A stretch of DNA of 64,000 nt from Psychromonas sp. MB-3u-54. GTDB taxonomy: Bacteria; Pseudomonadota; Gammaproteobacteria; Enterobacterales; Psychromonadaceae. Of this stretch, positions 18,380 through 26,867 are shown piece by piece. The translations under genes and the position numbers were made by a program. Every line of letters starts with the position of its first letter. Position 1 is the first letter of the stretch. The stretch lies in NCBI RefSeq assembly GCF_002836415.1, contig NZ_PJBP01000118.1, forward strand, positions 1 to 64,000, given 5' to 3'. The notes under the pieces are model-generated. The model was not told the origin of the DNA. It did not search any database and saw nothing but the letters and a program-made list of their open reading frames with translations.

Positions 18380-19176
18380 GAACTTCTTGCAGCAGATAAT
18401 CCAAACAAGCATTCCACAATGGGCCTCTCTGTCGTTTCCCGATATCCAGTTAAATATTGGCAATAGGGAAAAAACGATTGAACGGATGAAACAAGGCATT
18501 GATGATTTTTATTTATTTATACCAATTCTACTAATTAAGTGATCTGTTTAGGCGCCGGAAAAATGCATGAAAGCAAGGCATTGATTGCAGTAACTAGTTG
18601 TTCTAATTATAAAATCAATAACAAAGACTAAAACGTAGTTTTATGTCTAGCTAGCATGTATTTTAACCAGCATAAATGAACAGAAAATTAATGGATTTGG
18701 TATTAGTCATCCACCTCAGGATATTGATGCCCAAAGCTTGGCGTTTCTAGATAATCCATTGGTGGCGATTGCCCATCAAGACCATCCTCTCGTAAAAAAA
18801 GAGTCAATTAGTTTGGCTGATCTATGTGAGGTGCCATTTTTGATGCGGGGAAAAGGCTCTGGTACGCGTTATGCTCTCTGGTAGGCGTTGTGCTATTGAG
18901 ACTTTCTCTAAACAGCATAAATTGTAAGCGAATATAAAAATGACCATTGAAAGTAACGCAGCGATTAATCATGCGGTCATGTCTAAATTAGGGATCTCAA
19001 TTATATCTGCTCACACCCTTACTTATGGGGGACAAAGTGGTTTAGTGCGCTTACTTGTAAAAGAGTTGCCGATAGATTCCCATTGGTTTTTTATGTGCTC
19101 ATCATCAAAACGCACCACTTTAATGGCTTCTGCATTTTTAAAGCATATTGAGTCGCACGGTAGGGCATTGAAGTAG
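18380..19176 (+). pseudogene. LysR-family regulator remnant split by a small TIR element
   Basis: Only the effector-binding half of a LysR (CbbR-like) regulator is left. It reads FPDIQLNIGNREKTIERM..DDFYLF, is interrupted by 18520-18702, and resumes SHPPQDIDAQSLAFLDNPLVAIAHQDHPL. A stop at 18882-18884 and a frameshift follow, and the end (INHAVMSKLGISIISAHTL..LKHIESHG) stays open to 19174. The DNA-binding domain is missing. Removing the insert with one copy of the TTA duplication restores an unbroken DFYLFSHPPQDID reading, which proves that the insertion hit a formerly continuous frame. Confidence 0.85.
18520..18702. mobile_element. 183-bp MITE-like element with TTA target duplication
   Basis: The ends are imperfect inverted repeats: TACCAATTCTACTAATTAA at the left and, read inverted, TACCAAATCCATTAATTTT at the right (14 of 19 matches). 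TTA at 18517-18519 is duplicated at 18703-18705. It carries no ORF and lies inside the LysR remnant. The transposase family that moves it is unknown. Confidence 0.75.
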
Positions 19177-19196
19177 CTTTGTTGTTCGTATCGATG

Positions 19197-19326
19197 TTTA
19201 CATTAATCCCTTGATTTAAAATACTTTGATTTTCATCTAAATTTTTGTGAATTTTATATTTATTGAGCGAGGGTATGATTTTTTTAATGTAATGATTTAA
19301 AAGAATATAAGGTATGGGTGTCCAGC
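19197..19326 (+). repeat. Dispersed RAYT-derived 3'-end repeat, full copy
   Basis: The copy begins with TCGATGTTTACATTAATCCC, which corresponds to the last codons and stop of the RAYT gene at 3330-3346. It continues through an AT-rich body to ATGGGTGTCCAGCC. Other copies are at 20404-20525, 23402-23473 (right part), 28687-28757 (left part) and 3331-3372 (left end). Confidence 0.75.
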
Positions 19327-19513
19327 CTTTTCTTAATCCGTAAAGGAGTTGGAATGGTAAAATAAAACATTTTTAATTCAATGAATTGCCGAGGATACCC
19401 ACTGCGATTATGGTAACACACGGCCAGAAAAAACTTCACCAACAACGAGTTCAAATACCTCGTTCCCCGATTTAAATATTTACTCTCAATCGCAGAGATA
19501 AACGCCCGGGCTT

Positions 19514-19576
19514 GTCCAACAATAGGATTAAGTCGTGGTTCGCGTTGCTCACACGACTTATCCTTATTAGTTATGT
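19514..19576 (-). other. attC-like recombination site of a putative integron cassette
   Basis: Read on the minus strand, ACATAAC (19576-19570, containing the GNAT stop codon TAA) is followed by a near-palindromic stem and ends with GTTGGAC (19520-19514). The stem arms contain AAGTCGTG/CACGACTT plus GGAT/ATCC with single-base bulges and a 14-nt loop. The 63-nt size, the stop codon inside the first core and the extrahelical bases are attC features. The first core departs from RYYYAAC at one position. Confidence 0.6.
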
Positions 19577-20071
19577 GCTTATTACTAGCAACGATGTATT
19601 TCTTGAACCTGACGTTCGTTTTTTGGGGTCATAAAAAGTATCAATAATTTGAAAAGAGGCTTTTCGCATCATTCCTGCAGATGCTAAATTTTCTTCGTGG
19701 CGTTCGATGTATACCTTTTCACATTGTTCTTTTTGAGCCAATTCGATTGCCTTTTGTAGTAACGTGCTGCCAATACCTTTACCACTATAATTAATGTTAA
19801 CTACCACATCATTAATATATGCCATGGTTGATAAATGGGAGTGTTGACTCAGTTTTGAAGGGCATGCCTCTTTAAAGATTAAAATCGCGAACCCTGTAAT
19901 TTCATTTTTTTCAGCTAAAACAGCAATTGCCTTTCCATCGCGTATTAGCTGAAATTGTAGTTCAATGCTTTCATCTGTAATGTAATTCCATTCGTTTGGA
20001 CCATCTCTGAAGAGAATTTTTCTCATTTGTTCAAAATCAGCTGCATATAGCTGCCGCGAATGTACTTTCAT
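19571..20071 (-). CDS. GNAT-family N-acetyltransferase, likely a gene-cassette cargo
   Basis: This 166-residue protein has GNAT motifs: a central beta strand TMAYINDVVVNINYSGKGIGSTLLQKAIELAQ with the acetyl-CoA loop Y(S)GKGIGS, and a following strand KVYIERHEENLASAGMMRKASF. The family acetylates amines on small molecules or proteins with acetyl-CoA; the substrate here is unknown. AGAGGTGG is a good ribosome site 3 nt before the ATG. Its stop codon lies in an attC-like site and TTATGT lies 24 nt before the start, so the gene looks like a complete 576-bp integron cassette (19520-20095). Confidence 0.85.
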   Translation of the reverse strand: MKVHSRQLYAADFEQMRKILFRDGPNEWNYITDESIELQFQLIRDGKAIAVLAEKNEITGFAILIFKEACPSKLSQHSHLSTMAYINDVVVNINYSGKGIGSTLLQKAIELAQKEQCEKVYIERHEENLASAGMMRKASFQIIDTFYDPKKRTSGSRNTSLLVIST

Positions 20072-20403
20072 GCTCCACCTCTATAAGGCACATAACAGCT
20101 TTATAAGCATCACTATGCACAAAAAGCCGCACTACCTATCTCAGAATAAATAATCCTAACACTATCTATTTAACCTCAGTAAATCAATGTTTTAACTAAT
20201 AATTTAGTCAATTTCACTTTGGGATAGGTGTTAACGTGCCAGTTATCCCGTTTCCAAAATAGATCCTAACCTATTAATTTATAAACTAAATTTAGCTACC
20301 CATAAATATAACCTGCAGGGTGATACCTATTACTGTTAAATATCTAAAATGGCATCATGCGACTGTTTGTAAAGGCTCTTTTTTACTTCGGTATTGGTCT
20401 TTT
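20072..20403. other. Gene-free stretch upstream of the GNAT cassette
   Basis: The proposed cassette boundary (ACATAAC on the plus strand at 20090-20096) lies in the first 25 bp. The remainder is AT-rich and shows no ORF, RNA or promoter that I can support. Confidence 0.4.
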
Positions 20404-20525
20404 TACTTGATTTAAAATACTTTGATTTTCATCTAAATTTTTGTGATTGTATATTTATTAAATGAGGGGGTGATTTTTTTAATGTAATGATTTAAATGAA
20501 CATAAGGTGTGGGTGTCCAGCCTTT
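20404..20525 (+). repeat. Dispersed RAYT-derived repeat, second copy
   Basis: This copy runs from CTTGATTTAAAATACTTTGA to GTGTGGGTGTCCAGCC and differs from 19210-19326 at only a few positions. Together the two copies bracket the GNAT cassette in direct orientation, 1.1 kb apart. Confidence 0.75.
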
Positions 20526-20558
20526 TTTTCCCCAGCCTTTTTTGATGAGGCAGTGAAT

Positions 20559-20588
20559 AAAAAAGACGCTTGCAGATGTCTGCAAGCG
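20559..20588 (-). terminator. Rho-independent terminator of punR
   Basis: CGCTTGCAGA (20567-20576) pairs perfectly with TCTGCAAGCG (20579-20588). On the minus strand the stem is followed by a run of T (A-run 20559-20564). It lies 42 bp past the punR stop. Confidence 0.88.
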
Positions 20589-20630
20589 CTGGTATCAAAA
20601 AAGAATTGACTGCCTAGCTTTTTGCTTGGC

Positions 20631-21533
20631 CTAGCATAACCATTCTTGATGCAGTTGCTGACCATCTCCTAAATAATCTAATATCCACTGCATCGCGGGG
20701 CTAATGGTTTCAGTGTTCCATGCTAAACAACAAGGACTAAGCTGAGGAGGTTGCTGTAATTGTTTTTCGACTAATTCACCAGATTGTATAAAAGGAATCG
20801 CAATATGTGACGGTACGAGACAAATACCCAATGCATCACGCAAACACTGCAGTGCACTATACCAATTAGGCACCATAATGCGGCGCTGATTATCCATCAA
20901 CCAAGTCACACGTTTGGGTAAGGTACGCGAGGTATCTTCTAAACAGATAGCGGGATATTCAATCAGCTGATCAACAGATAATTTATGCTCAATATTGGCC
21001 AAAGCATGATTTTTGGAGACCACAAACTTCCAAGCTAATGACCCCATATCACGACGAGCAAAAGATCCTCCTACAGGAATAGCGGTAGTCGCACCAATTG
21101 CGATATCAACACGACCATCGGCAAGCGCATCCCACACACCATTAAAGACTTCCATTGACAGATGCAACTCTACATCAGGAAAAGCGCGGTAAAAATCGCC
21201 GACCATCTTTGAAACGCGACTTTCTCGCACCACGTTATCTAATGCAATCGATACATTTTTTGTCCAACCATTGGCGACCCTTTGCGTTTGCAAACGTATG
21301 TTATCCATCTGTTTGAGCAAGTCTCTGGCTTGTTCAACAAAGTAAATACCTGCAGTGGTAAGTTTCACTTCGCGGTGTAAGCGAACAAATAAATTGACCG
21401 ATAAACGCTCCTCCATCAAACGTACGGTATAACTAATTGCGCTAGGCACTTTGTGTATTTCTTTGGCTGCACCTGAAAAGCTACCAAGACGGGCAACCAC
21501 ATCAATTACCTTAAGATCATTATAAGAAAACAT
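20631..21533 (-). CDS. punR: LysR-type regulator PunR (YdhB-like)
   Basis: This 300-residue LysR regulator has the N-terminal helix-turn-helix FSYNDLKVIDVVARLGSFSGAAKEIHKVPSAISYTV and a C-terminal effector domain. It lies divergent from, and 100 bp away from, a PunC-type purine transporter, exactly as ydhB (punR) and ydhC (punC) do in enteric bacteria. There PunR activates the transporter gene in response to adenine or other purines. The divergent spacer is the expected operator. A strong terminator follows the gene. The assignment depends jointly on neighbour and sequence impression. Confidence 0.82.
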   Translation of the reverse strand: MFSYNDLKVIDVVARLGSFSGAAKEIHKVPSAISYTVRLMEERLSVNLFVRLHREVKLTTAGIYFVEQARDLLKQMDNIRLQTQRVANGWTKNVSIALDNVVRESRVSKMVGDFYRAFPDVELHLSMEVFNGVWDALADGRVDIAIGATTAIPVGGSFARRDMGSLAWKFVVSKNHALANIEHKLSVDQLIEYPAICLEDTSRTLPKRVTWLMDNQRRIMVPNWYSALQCLRDALGICLVPSHIAIPFIQSGELVEKQLQQPPQLSPCCLAWNTETISPAMQWILDYLGDGQQLHQEWLC

Positions 21534-21633
21534 ATCAAATCAAATATTTTGAAAGCAAGGTTCAAATATTACCGTTTCACAAATAATAAAACCATCTTTA
21601 AACTGTCATTTTTATTAATAACAGCAGAGAAAC

Positions 21634-22851
21634 ATGAATCAATCTCCTTCAAAAATCACCTTAATCTGGTTTGCTTGTTTAAGCATGTTAGGATTTTTAG
21701 CAACCGATATGTATTTACCTGCATTTAGTCTGATGCAGCAAGAGTTTGCCACCTCAGAAAAACTGATTAGCTTATCATTAACGATCTATTTATTAGGGAT
21801 GGCCTCTGGTCAGTTAATTTATGGACCACTATCAGATAGATTAGGGCGCATTAAAGTATTAATCGCGGGCATGGTCTTGTTTAGTACGGCCTCACTGTTA
21901 TGTGCATTTGCAAGTAATATAGAAATGTTTCTGGCGGCTCGATTTTTACAGGCTTTAGGCGCTTGTAGTGCTGCGGTTATCTGGCAAGCCATTGTTATAG
22001 ACCGTTATCAAGGCCAGGCTTCTGAACGTGTATTTGCCACAATCATGCCACTCGTGGCTTTATCTCCGGCGCTCGCTCCCCTCGCCGGTGTATTATTAGA
22101 AGGCGCGTATGGTTGGCGTAGTATATTTGTCTCTCTTGTTGCTTTAGGGGTACTACTGGCAATGATGTCTCTAAAAGAAAAAGAAAGCGCTCAAATAGAT
22201 AAAAGCAGATCCATAAACCTAGTGACACAGTTAAAAAATGATTATCGACACATTTTTAGTTCACAAAAATTCATCGGTAATATGCTGATGTTTGGTGGAT
22301 CATCAGCTATCTTTTTTGCCTATTTAACGGGCTCTCCATTTCTAATGAACGCCATGGGCTATTCAGCAAAAGAAATTGCACTTAGCTTTATTCCGCAAAC
22401 TATCGGTTTTATTGTTGGGGGTTATGGCTGTCGCGCCCTGATCAGTCGTTATACAGGCAAACAAGTATTACCTTTTGCCTTGTTATTATTAATTAGTTCA
22501 GTCTTGATATTATTTACACTTTCATTGTCATTTAATATCACTACTATCTGGCCAATTTTGTTGCCATTTTGTTTAGTTGCTGTTGCCAATGGCGCAATTT
22601 ACCCAATCATTATTAGCCAAGCATTGGCTGATTTTAAAGCCTGCAGTGCGACAGCTTCCGGCCTATTAAACTTTTTGCAAACCATGTTCTGCTTTGTAGG
22701 CAGTGCGATTGTCTCAGCCTTTGCCGTGCACGGTTTAATTTCAATTACGTTAGTGATGTTAGTTTCGGCCATGATTTTTGTTTTGGGTTACCTGCTGAGC
22801 AAGCGCATTAAATTAACAGATAACGACGTAGAAAGGTGTGCTGTAATATAG
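21634..22851 (+). CDS. punC: MFS purine transporter PunC (YdhC-like)
   Basis: This is a 405-residue, 12-helix major facilitator of the Bcr/CflA subfamily. Family marks are LGFLATDMYLPAF at the start, GPLSDRLGRIKVL in loop 2-3, SAAVIWQAIVIDRY, ATIMPLVALSPALAPL and, late, LPFCLVAVANGAIYPIIISQAL. These segments closely follow E. coli YdhC/PunC, which imports purine bases and nucleosides. The divergent punR supports the call. A stable hairpin with T-tract follows at 22879-22932. Confidence 0.88.
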   Translation: MNQSPSKITLIWFACLSMLGFLATDMYLPAFSLMQQEFATSEKLISLSLTIYLLGMASGQLIYGPLSDRLGRIKVLIAGMVLFSTASLLCAFASNIEMFLAARFLQALGACSAAVIWQAIVIDRYQGQASERVFATIMPLVALSPALAPLAGVLLEGAYGWRSIFVSLVALGVLLAMMSLKEKESAQIDKSRSINLVTQLKNDYRHIFSSQKFIGNMLMFGGSSAIFFAYLTGSPFLMNAMGYSAKEIALSFIPQTIGFIVGGYGCRALISRYTGKQVLPFALLLLISSVLILFTLSLSFNITTIWPILLPFCLVAVANGAIYPIIISQALADFKACSATASGLLNFLQTMFCFVGSAIVSAFAVHGLISITLVMLVSAMIFVLGYLLSKRIKLTDNDVERCAVI

Positions 22852-22878
22852 TCATGCATTTATCGTCTCTGTTTTACA

Positions 22879-22932
22879 GGACAGCTGCCAACTTTTTATT
22901 CGCAAAAAAAGTTGGTAGCTGTCCAGCCTTTT
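22879..22932 (+). terminator. Terminator after punC
   Basis: GGACAGCTGCCAACTTTTT (22879-22897) pairs with AAAAAGTTGGTAGCTGTCC ending at 22924, with a single mismatch. A T-run follows at 22928-22932. It lies 28 bp beyond the punC stop. Confidence 0.8.
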
Positions 22933-22975
22933 TATTAGGTGTTTTTAGTTACTGTATTAAGTTTTGCTTCTTAAG

Positions 22976-23316
22976 CTAATCCATCACTTTGATAGAACCT
23001 AGAGAGCAAAGAGATTTGTTTTGATAACCAATAAAATCAATTTCCTCTATTTCTGCATCTGGTAAAAGTTTTCCTTGAAAATCCGTAAAATAACACGTTA
23101 ATTTCACGATAGTTTCACTATTTTTTCCATCCGGCTGGGCTCTAAATGTTTCTGCGTATCTAATTGAATTAGTAACTAAATCAACTAAAATTTTTTCTTT
23201 AATTTCGCGTACGAGCGCTTGCTCATCTGACTTGCCTTCTTCGCGCTTACCGCCAGGAATATAGAATAGCTCTTTATTTTTAGAACGAGCACTCAAAAGC
23301 TTACCTTCACGAATAT
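22976..23316 (-). pseudogene. 5'-truncated Nudix hydrolase with degraded Nudix box
   Basis: The frame reads YIREGKLLSARSKNKELFYIPGGKREEGKSDEQALVREIKEK. This is a Nudix fold, but its first strand is cut off by an in-frame TAG (23317-23319) where an inverted-repeat element begins. No ATG is available, only TTG at 23296. Against GX5EX7REUXEEXGU the box has Lys in place of the first Glu and Lys in place of the last catalytic Glu, and no Gly. About 106 codons remain open, so decay is recent. Hydrolase activity is unlikely. Confidence 0.72.
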
Positions 23317-23328
23317 ACTAAATAATTA

Positions 23329-23394
23329 GGGTCAGGTTAAATTTAATCTGCCATTGAGTGAATTATAAACAACAATTTAATTTTAACCTGACCC
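23329..23394. mobile_element. 66-bp inverted-repeat element (GGGTCAGGTTAAA ends)
   Basis: GGGTCAGGTTAAA at 23329-23341 is repeated inverted at 23382-23394 with perfect 13-bp complementarity, and AT-rich sequence lies between. It abuts the truncated Nudix gene and, 8 bp further, the third copy of the RAYT-derived repeat. It resembles minimal non-autonomous elements of gammaproteobacteria. Confidence 0.6.
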
Positions 23395-23401
23395 CATTAA
23401 T

Positions 23402-23473
23402 AATATTTATTGAGTGAGTGCATGATTTTTTTAACGTAATGATTTAAAAGAATATAAGGTATGGGTGTCCAGT
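23402..23473 (+). repeat. RAYT-derived dispersed repeat, right half
   Basis: The sequence from ATATTTATTGAG to ATGGGTGTCCAG corresponds to the right half of the copy at 19197-19326. The left half is missing. Confidence 0.7.
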
Positions 23474-23504
23474 TTTTTCTACCAACACCTTGACCACGTA
23501 ACTC

Positions 23505-24395
23505 TTAACGCGCCCGTTTTTCCTTTTTTAATAATTGCACGGCCATTTTAATAAATGCCTGTGTCGCAGGAGAGGCTTGGCGGGTACTGTGGAGCGCTAA
23601 ACCAATTGTTCGTTTGCACTGCGGCGCTAGTTGTCGAACAACATAGCCATCGGTTTGCAAAGCTTGAGGGAGTGCTAATTCAGCAACGAGGGCAACGCCT
23701 TCGCCTTTCGCAACCAACGCAATTGTAGTTATCAGTTGGGTTGTCCTGTAGCGAATATCAGGGAGCAGATTCTCGGCCGCAAATAGCTTGGAAATGAGTT
23801 GCGCTGAACCGGCTTCGGTCAGAATAAAAGGAACATGACATAAATCCTGAAGTACAATTTTATCTTTCTTCGCCAATGAATGTGCTTCAGGAATAAGGGC
23901 AACAATTTGATCTTCAATCAATGCAAAGGTATCAAAACGCTCATCAGGAAGCAGCACAAAGCCAACATCCACCCGGCGCTCTTGTAACCATTGTACGACC
24001 TGTTGGTCATTTCCTTCATCAATACGCACCTCAATATTGGGATATTGCTTACGATAACCATCCAGGATCTCTGGGAGTAAGCGCAAAGAGGAAGTTGGAC
24101 CGAAAGAACCAATACGCAGACTCCCTAGTTGCAATCCCTTAATATCTGCCGATTCTTGGCGTATGGTCTCAGACAACCCCAGTATTTCTCGAGCGCGGGG
24201 AAGCAATCGAACTCCAGCGACAGTAAGTTCAGCTTGTGACTTATTGCGCTCGATAAGGCTTACCCCTAAATCCTCCTCGAGTTTTTTCAGTGCGTGCGAA
24301 ACAGCTGACTGACTAATACCTAACTGTTGGGCTGCCAAGGTAAATCCACATAGCTCTGCAACTACCACAAATATTTCAAGTTGACTAAATGTCAT
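23505..24395 (-). CDS. LysR-type regulator, divergent to an EamA transporter
   Basis: This 296-residue protein has a canonical LysR helix-turn-helix (FSQLEIFVVVAELCGFTLAAQQLGISQSAVSHALKKLEEDLG) and an effector domain opening with GSLRIGSFGPTSSLRLLPEIL. It is transcribed away from the EamA transporter gene, with only 84 bp between the two starts. It therefore probably controls that transporter from the shared spacer. The inducer is unknown. No pathway-specific feature can be read from the sequence. Confidence 0.88.
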   Translation of the reverse strand: MTFSQLEIFVVVAELCGFTLAAQQLGISQSAVSHALKKLEEDLGVSLIERNKSQAELTVAGVRLLPRAREILGLSETIRQESADIKGLQLGSLRIGSFGPTSSLRLLPEILDGYRKQYPNIEVRIDEGNDQQVVQWLQERRVDVGFVLLPDERFDTFALIEDQIVALIPEAHSLAKKDKIVLQDLCHVPFILTEAGSAQLISKLFAAENLLPDIRYRTTQLITTIALVAKGEGVALVAELALPQALQTDGYVVRQLAPQCKRTIGLALHSTRQASPATQAFIKMAVQLLKKEKRAR

Positions 24396-24479
24396 GATCT
24401 TTTACTCATTTTACTATGACTTAACATTAGTGAAATACTATAACATATATCAAGTTACCTTTTTCTATCGAGCGACATC

Positions 24480-25406
24480 ATGCAACCAATTACCAATACA
24501 TCTAACGACTTGGCTTTATCCTCCATCTGGCCAACCTATTTCAAACTTATTCTGGTCGCCTTACTGTGGGGGGGAACTTTTATCGCAGGACGTTTGCTTG
24601 CGGGATCGCTTTCACCGTTAATGTCGGCGATAGGCCGTTTTGGTCTGGCGGTATTTATACTCATTTTGCTAACGATAAAATTTGAAGGTAGGCTACCAAA
24701 GCTATCGCTCAGACAGATTGTGATCACCTTCACTCTCGGCCTTACTGGAATATTTACCTACAATCTGTTTTTTTTTACTGCGCTCTCTGAAATGCCGGCT
24801 TCCCGTACGGCTCTATTTGTTGCGTTTAATCCTATCGCTACGGCGTTACTGATTTCCCTTTTATATCGAGAAAAAATTTCATTTCAGAAGTTGCTTGGGA
24901 TCTCTGTAGCAGTATTGGGTGCACTGATCGTGATCAGTAATGGTCATCTACTTACCGTGATCCAAGATATTAGCCAGACTTTTGGTCGTGGAGAATTGTC
25001 AATGCTCTGTGCAGTACTCAGTTGGGCTATCTATACCGTCGTGGGACGGAAAGCACTGATTGGTTTATCACCTTTAGTGTCAACGACTTATGCTGCTATT
25101 TGGGGATTGCTATTGCTGTTAATGGTATGGTTTTTCAACCCAAACGTGCAGGTGCTGCCTGAGTTAAATTGGAAAATTGGTGCTGCTATTGGCTATTTGG
25201 CGGTATTTGGCACCGTTATTCCTTTTATTTGGTATTACCAAGGAATAAAAACGATTGGCGCGGCGCAAACGTCAGTTTTTACTAACTTTGTTCCGTTATT
25301 TGGTCTGTTACTCGGGGCTTTGCTACTAAATGAACAGATCTCCTCTTCGATGTTACTCGGTACCGCGCTGGTGATAACTGGAGTGGTTTTGACAAATCGG
25401 CGTTAA
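24480..25406 (+). CDS. EamA/DMT-family transporter
   Basis: This 308-residue membrane protein has ten predicted helices in two EamA halves (LVALLWGGTFIAGRLLAGSLSPL..IGRFGLAV; later LSWAIYTVVGRKAL). The tail GLLLGALLLNEQISSSMLLGTALVITGV is a textbook drug/metabolite transporter ending. Such proteins export amino acids or metabolites, and the substrate here is unknown. The divergent LysR gene is the likely regulator. The ATG at 24480 lies 23 bp after a possible upstream start-free segment; a shorter ORF in another frame is a shadow. Confidence 0.88.
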   Translation: MQPITNTSNDLALSSIWPTYFKLILVALLWGGTFIAGRLLAGSLSPLMSAIGRFGLAVFILILLTIKFEGRLPKLSLRQIVITFTLGLTGIFTYNLFFFTALSEMPASRTALFVAFNPIATALLISLLYREKISFQKLLGISVAVLGALIVISNGHLLTVIQDISQTFGRGELSMLCAVLSWAIYTVVGRKALIGLSPLVSTTYAAIWGLLLLLMVWFFNPNVQVLPELNWKIGAAIGYLAVFGTVIPFIWYYQGIKTIGAAQTSVFTNFVPLFGLLLGALLLNEQISSSMLLGTALVITGVVLTNRR

Positions 25407-25651
25407 TAGAGAACCAAGAGAAAACGAGAAAGTTGAGGCATCCACATCTTTTATGCATGACAAATACAACGAAAAGTTTTTGCTGTATTGACTGAGATTA
25501 GAAGAATTATTTATGATTTACCTTGCTAAAGCGGTTGTTCACTACAAAAATATATGTGGAAATAAAGGGGCCGAGGGTCATAATGCTGCTCACTTAAGGT
25601 GAACGGCATTAGGCATTAAGCCTTTTTTATTTTTTCTTGGAGTTTTATTAA
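25407..25651. other. Gene-free spacer between the EamA gene and the PPOX-like pseudogene
   Basis: This 245-bp region is AT-rich, with no ORF. The end (TTTTTTATTTTTTCTTGGAG) may include the former ribosome site of the pseudogene. Confidence 0.4.
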
Positions 25652-26215
25652 ATGGGGAAAATAATTTTCGGAATTATCTGATAAACATATTGAGTTTATT
25701 GGAGAACAAAAAATCTACTTTGTAGGGACTGCTGCTGATACCGGTAGTGTTAACTTATCACCGAAAGGTGGCGATTCTTTACGCGTAATTAATCCCACGA
25801 AAATTGCTTGGTTAAACTTGACTGGCAGTTGAAATGAATCTGCTTCTCATATACTGAAAAACAACCCTATGACATTAATGTTTTGTGCATTTGAAGGATC
25901 TCCATTAATTATTAGAACTTATGGATAAGTTAAAATGTTACATAACAAAGCTCCTGACTGGTTAATTTACTCTAATTTATTTCCAGAAAGTGTCGCTGAT
26001 CGTCAGATTTTTATTTTGGATATAAATGTAGTTCAAGCTTCATGTGCTATGTCAGTGCATTACTTTAAATTCGATGGTGATCGTGATGATTTAGCTAAAT
26101 GGTCTGAACGATAAGGGAATGAAGGTATTGAAAAGTATTGGCTCAAAAAAATAAGAAAAGTATCGATGGTTTTGAAACAGAAATCGCGGAACGAACAGGC
26201 TTAAAAAATCATTAA
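25652..26215 (+). pseudogene. Pyridoxamine 5'-phosphate oxidase-family protein, nonsense-decayed
   Basis: Read with one early frameshift (about 25660-25670), the frame gives IEFIGEQKIYFVGTAADTGSVNLSPKGGDSLRV, PTKIAWLNLTGS and MTLMFCAFEGSPLIIRTYG. It ends with FDGDRDDLAKWSER..GIEKYWLKKNKKSIDG. These are the conserved blocks of a common PPOX/split-barrel flavin protein. In-frame stops occur at 25831-25833 (expected Gly), 25927-25929 (expected Gln) and near 26111 (expected Lys). Each is one substitution from the expected codon, so the loss is recent. Confidence 0.85.
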
Positions 26216-26867
26216 TTTTGTTTCTCTCTGGCTCGCTTGGGGGCGTTAGCGAGTTACTTACGTAGAACGCTTCGGGGCGGTTGCGACTTAGCTTTCTATG
26301 GCTCAACGGGGCACAAACCGCCTTACAATATTTTTTCTGATACCTCTAAACCTGTGCTCAAATTTGCTGTACCACTACAGCTCAACGTTTGAAAGCCACA
26401 ACGGATTGGACAGCTTGAATAAAACCGAGCCATAGATCTGTTAAGTTGCAGAAAGATCAGCAAAGAATTGGATTAATGTTGGTACTAAATAATTACTGAG
26501 ATTTATAAAGCCAAGAGCCGTAACCATCGAAAAGAGCATAACTACACCGCATTAATTCAGATGGCTGACTGGGCTGGTGCATATTGATACCAACATTGTG
26601 ATTTTTAGGTGTGTATTAACAAGCAATAAATTAACGGTTCATGTATGATTTAATACTTGGTTAAAAAACATCCAAGTAAACTTGCATACCAGCTTAATCA
26701 GAACTTACTAATGGGCGATCCCATTTACCTAGCAAATGGAGTGAGCCTATATGCCCGGTCTTTTTCATCTTTTACTCTTCTTAACCTATACCAATTTGTT
26801 GACGACTAAAATTGCTACTTGGTATCGTCAATAGATGCCACTCAATAAACGTAAAAGGGATTCTGTC
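26216..26867. repeat. 650-bp region with hairpin-type dispersed repeat
   Basis: 26239-26260 and 26275-26325 are partial and full copies of the GGGGCG...GGGGCACAAACCGCC repeat. A short open stretch near 26490-26588 (EIYKAKSRNHRKEHNYTALI) may be a gene fragment of unknown origin. The last ~60 bp before 26868 hold the ribosome site AAAAGGGA and probably the promoter of the lipoprotein gene. Confidence 0.5.

Noticed and set aside
18940-19176. Independent 78-aa gene
   Set aside because: It is the last part of the LysR effector domain in the pseudogene.
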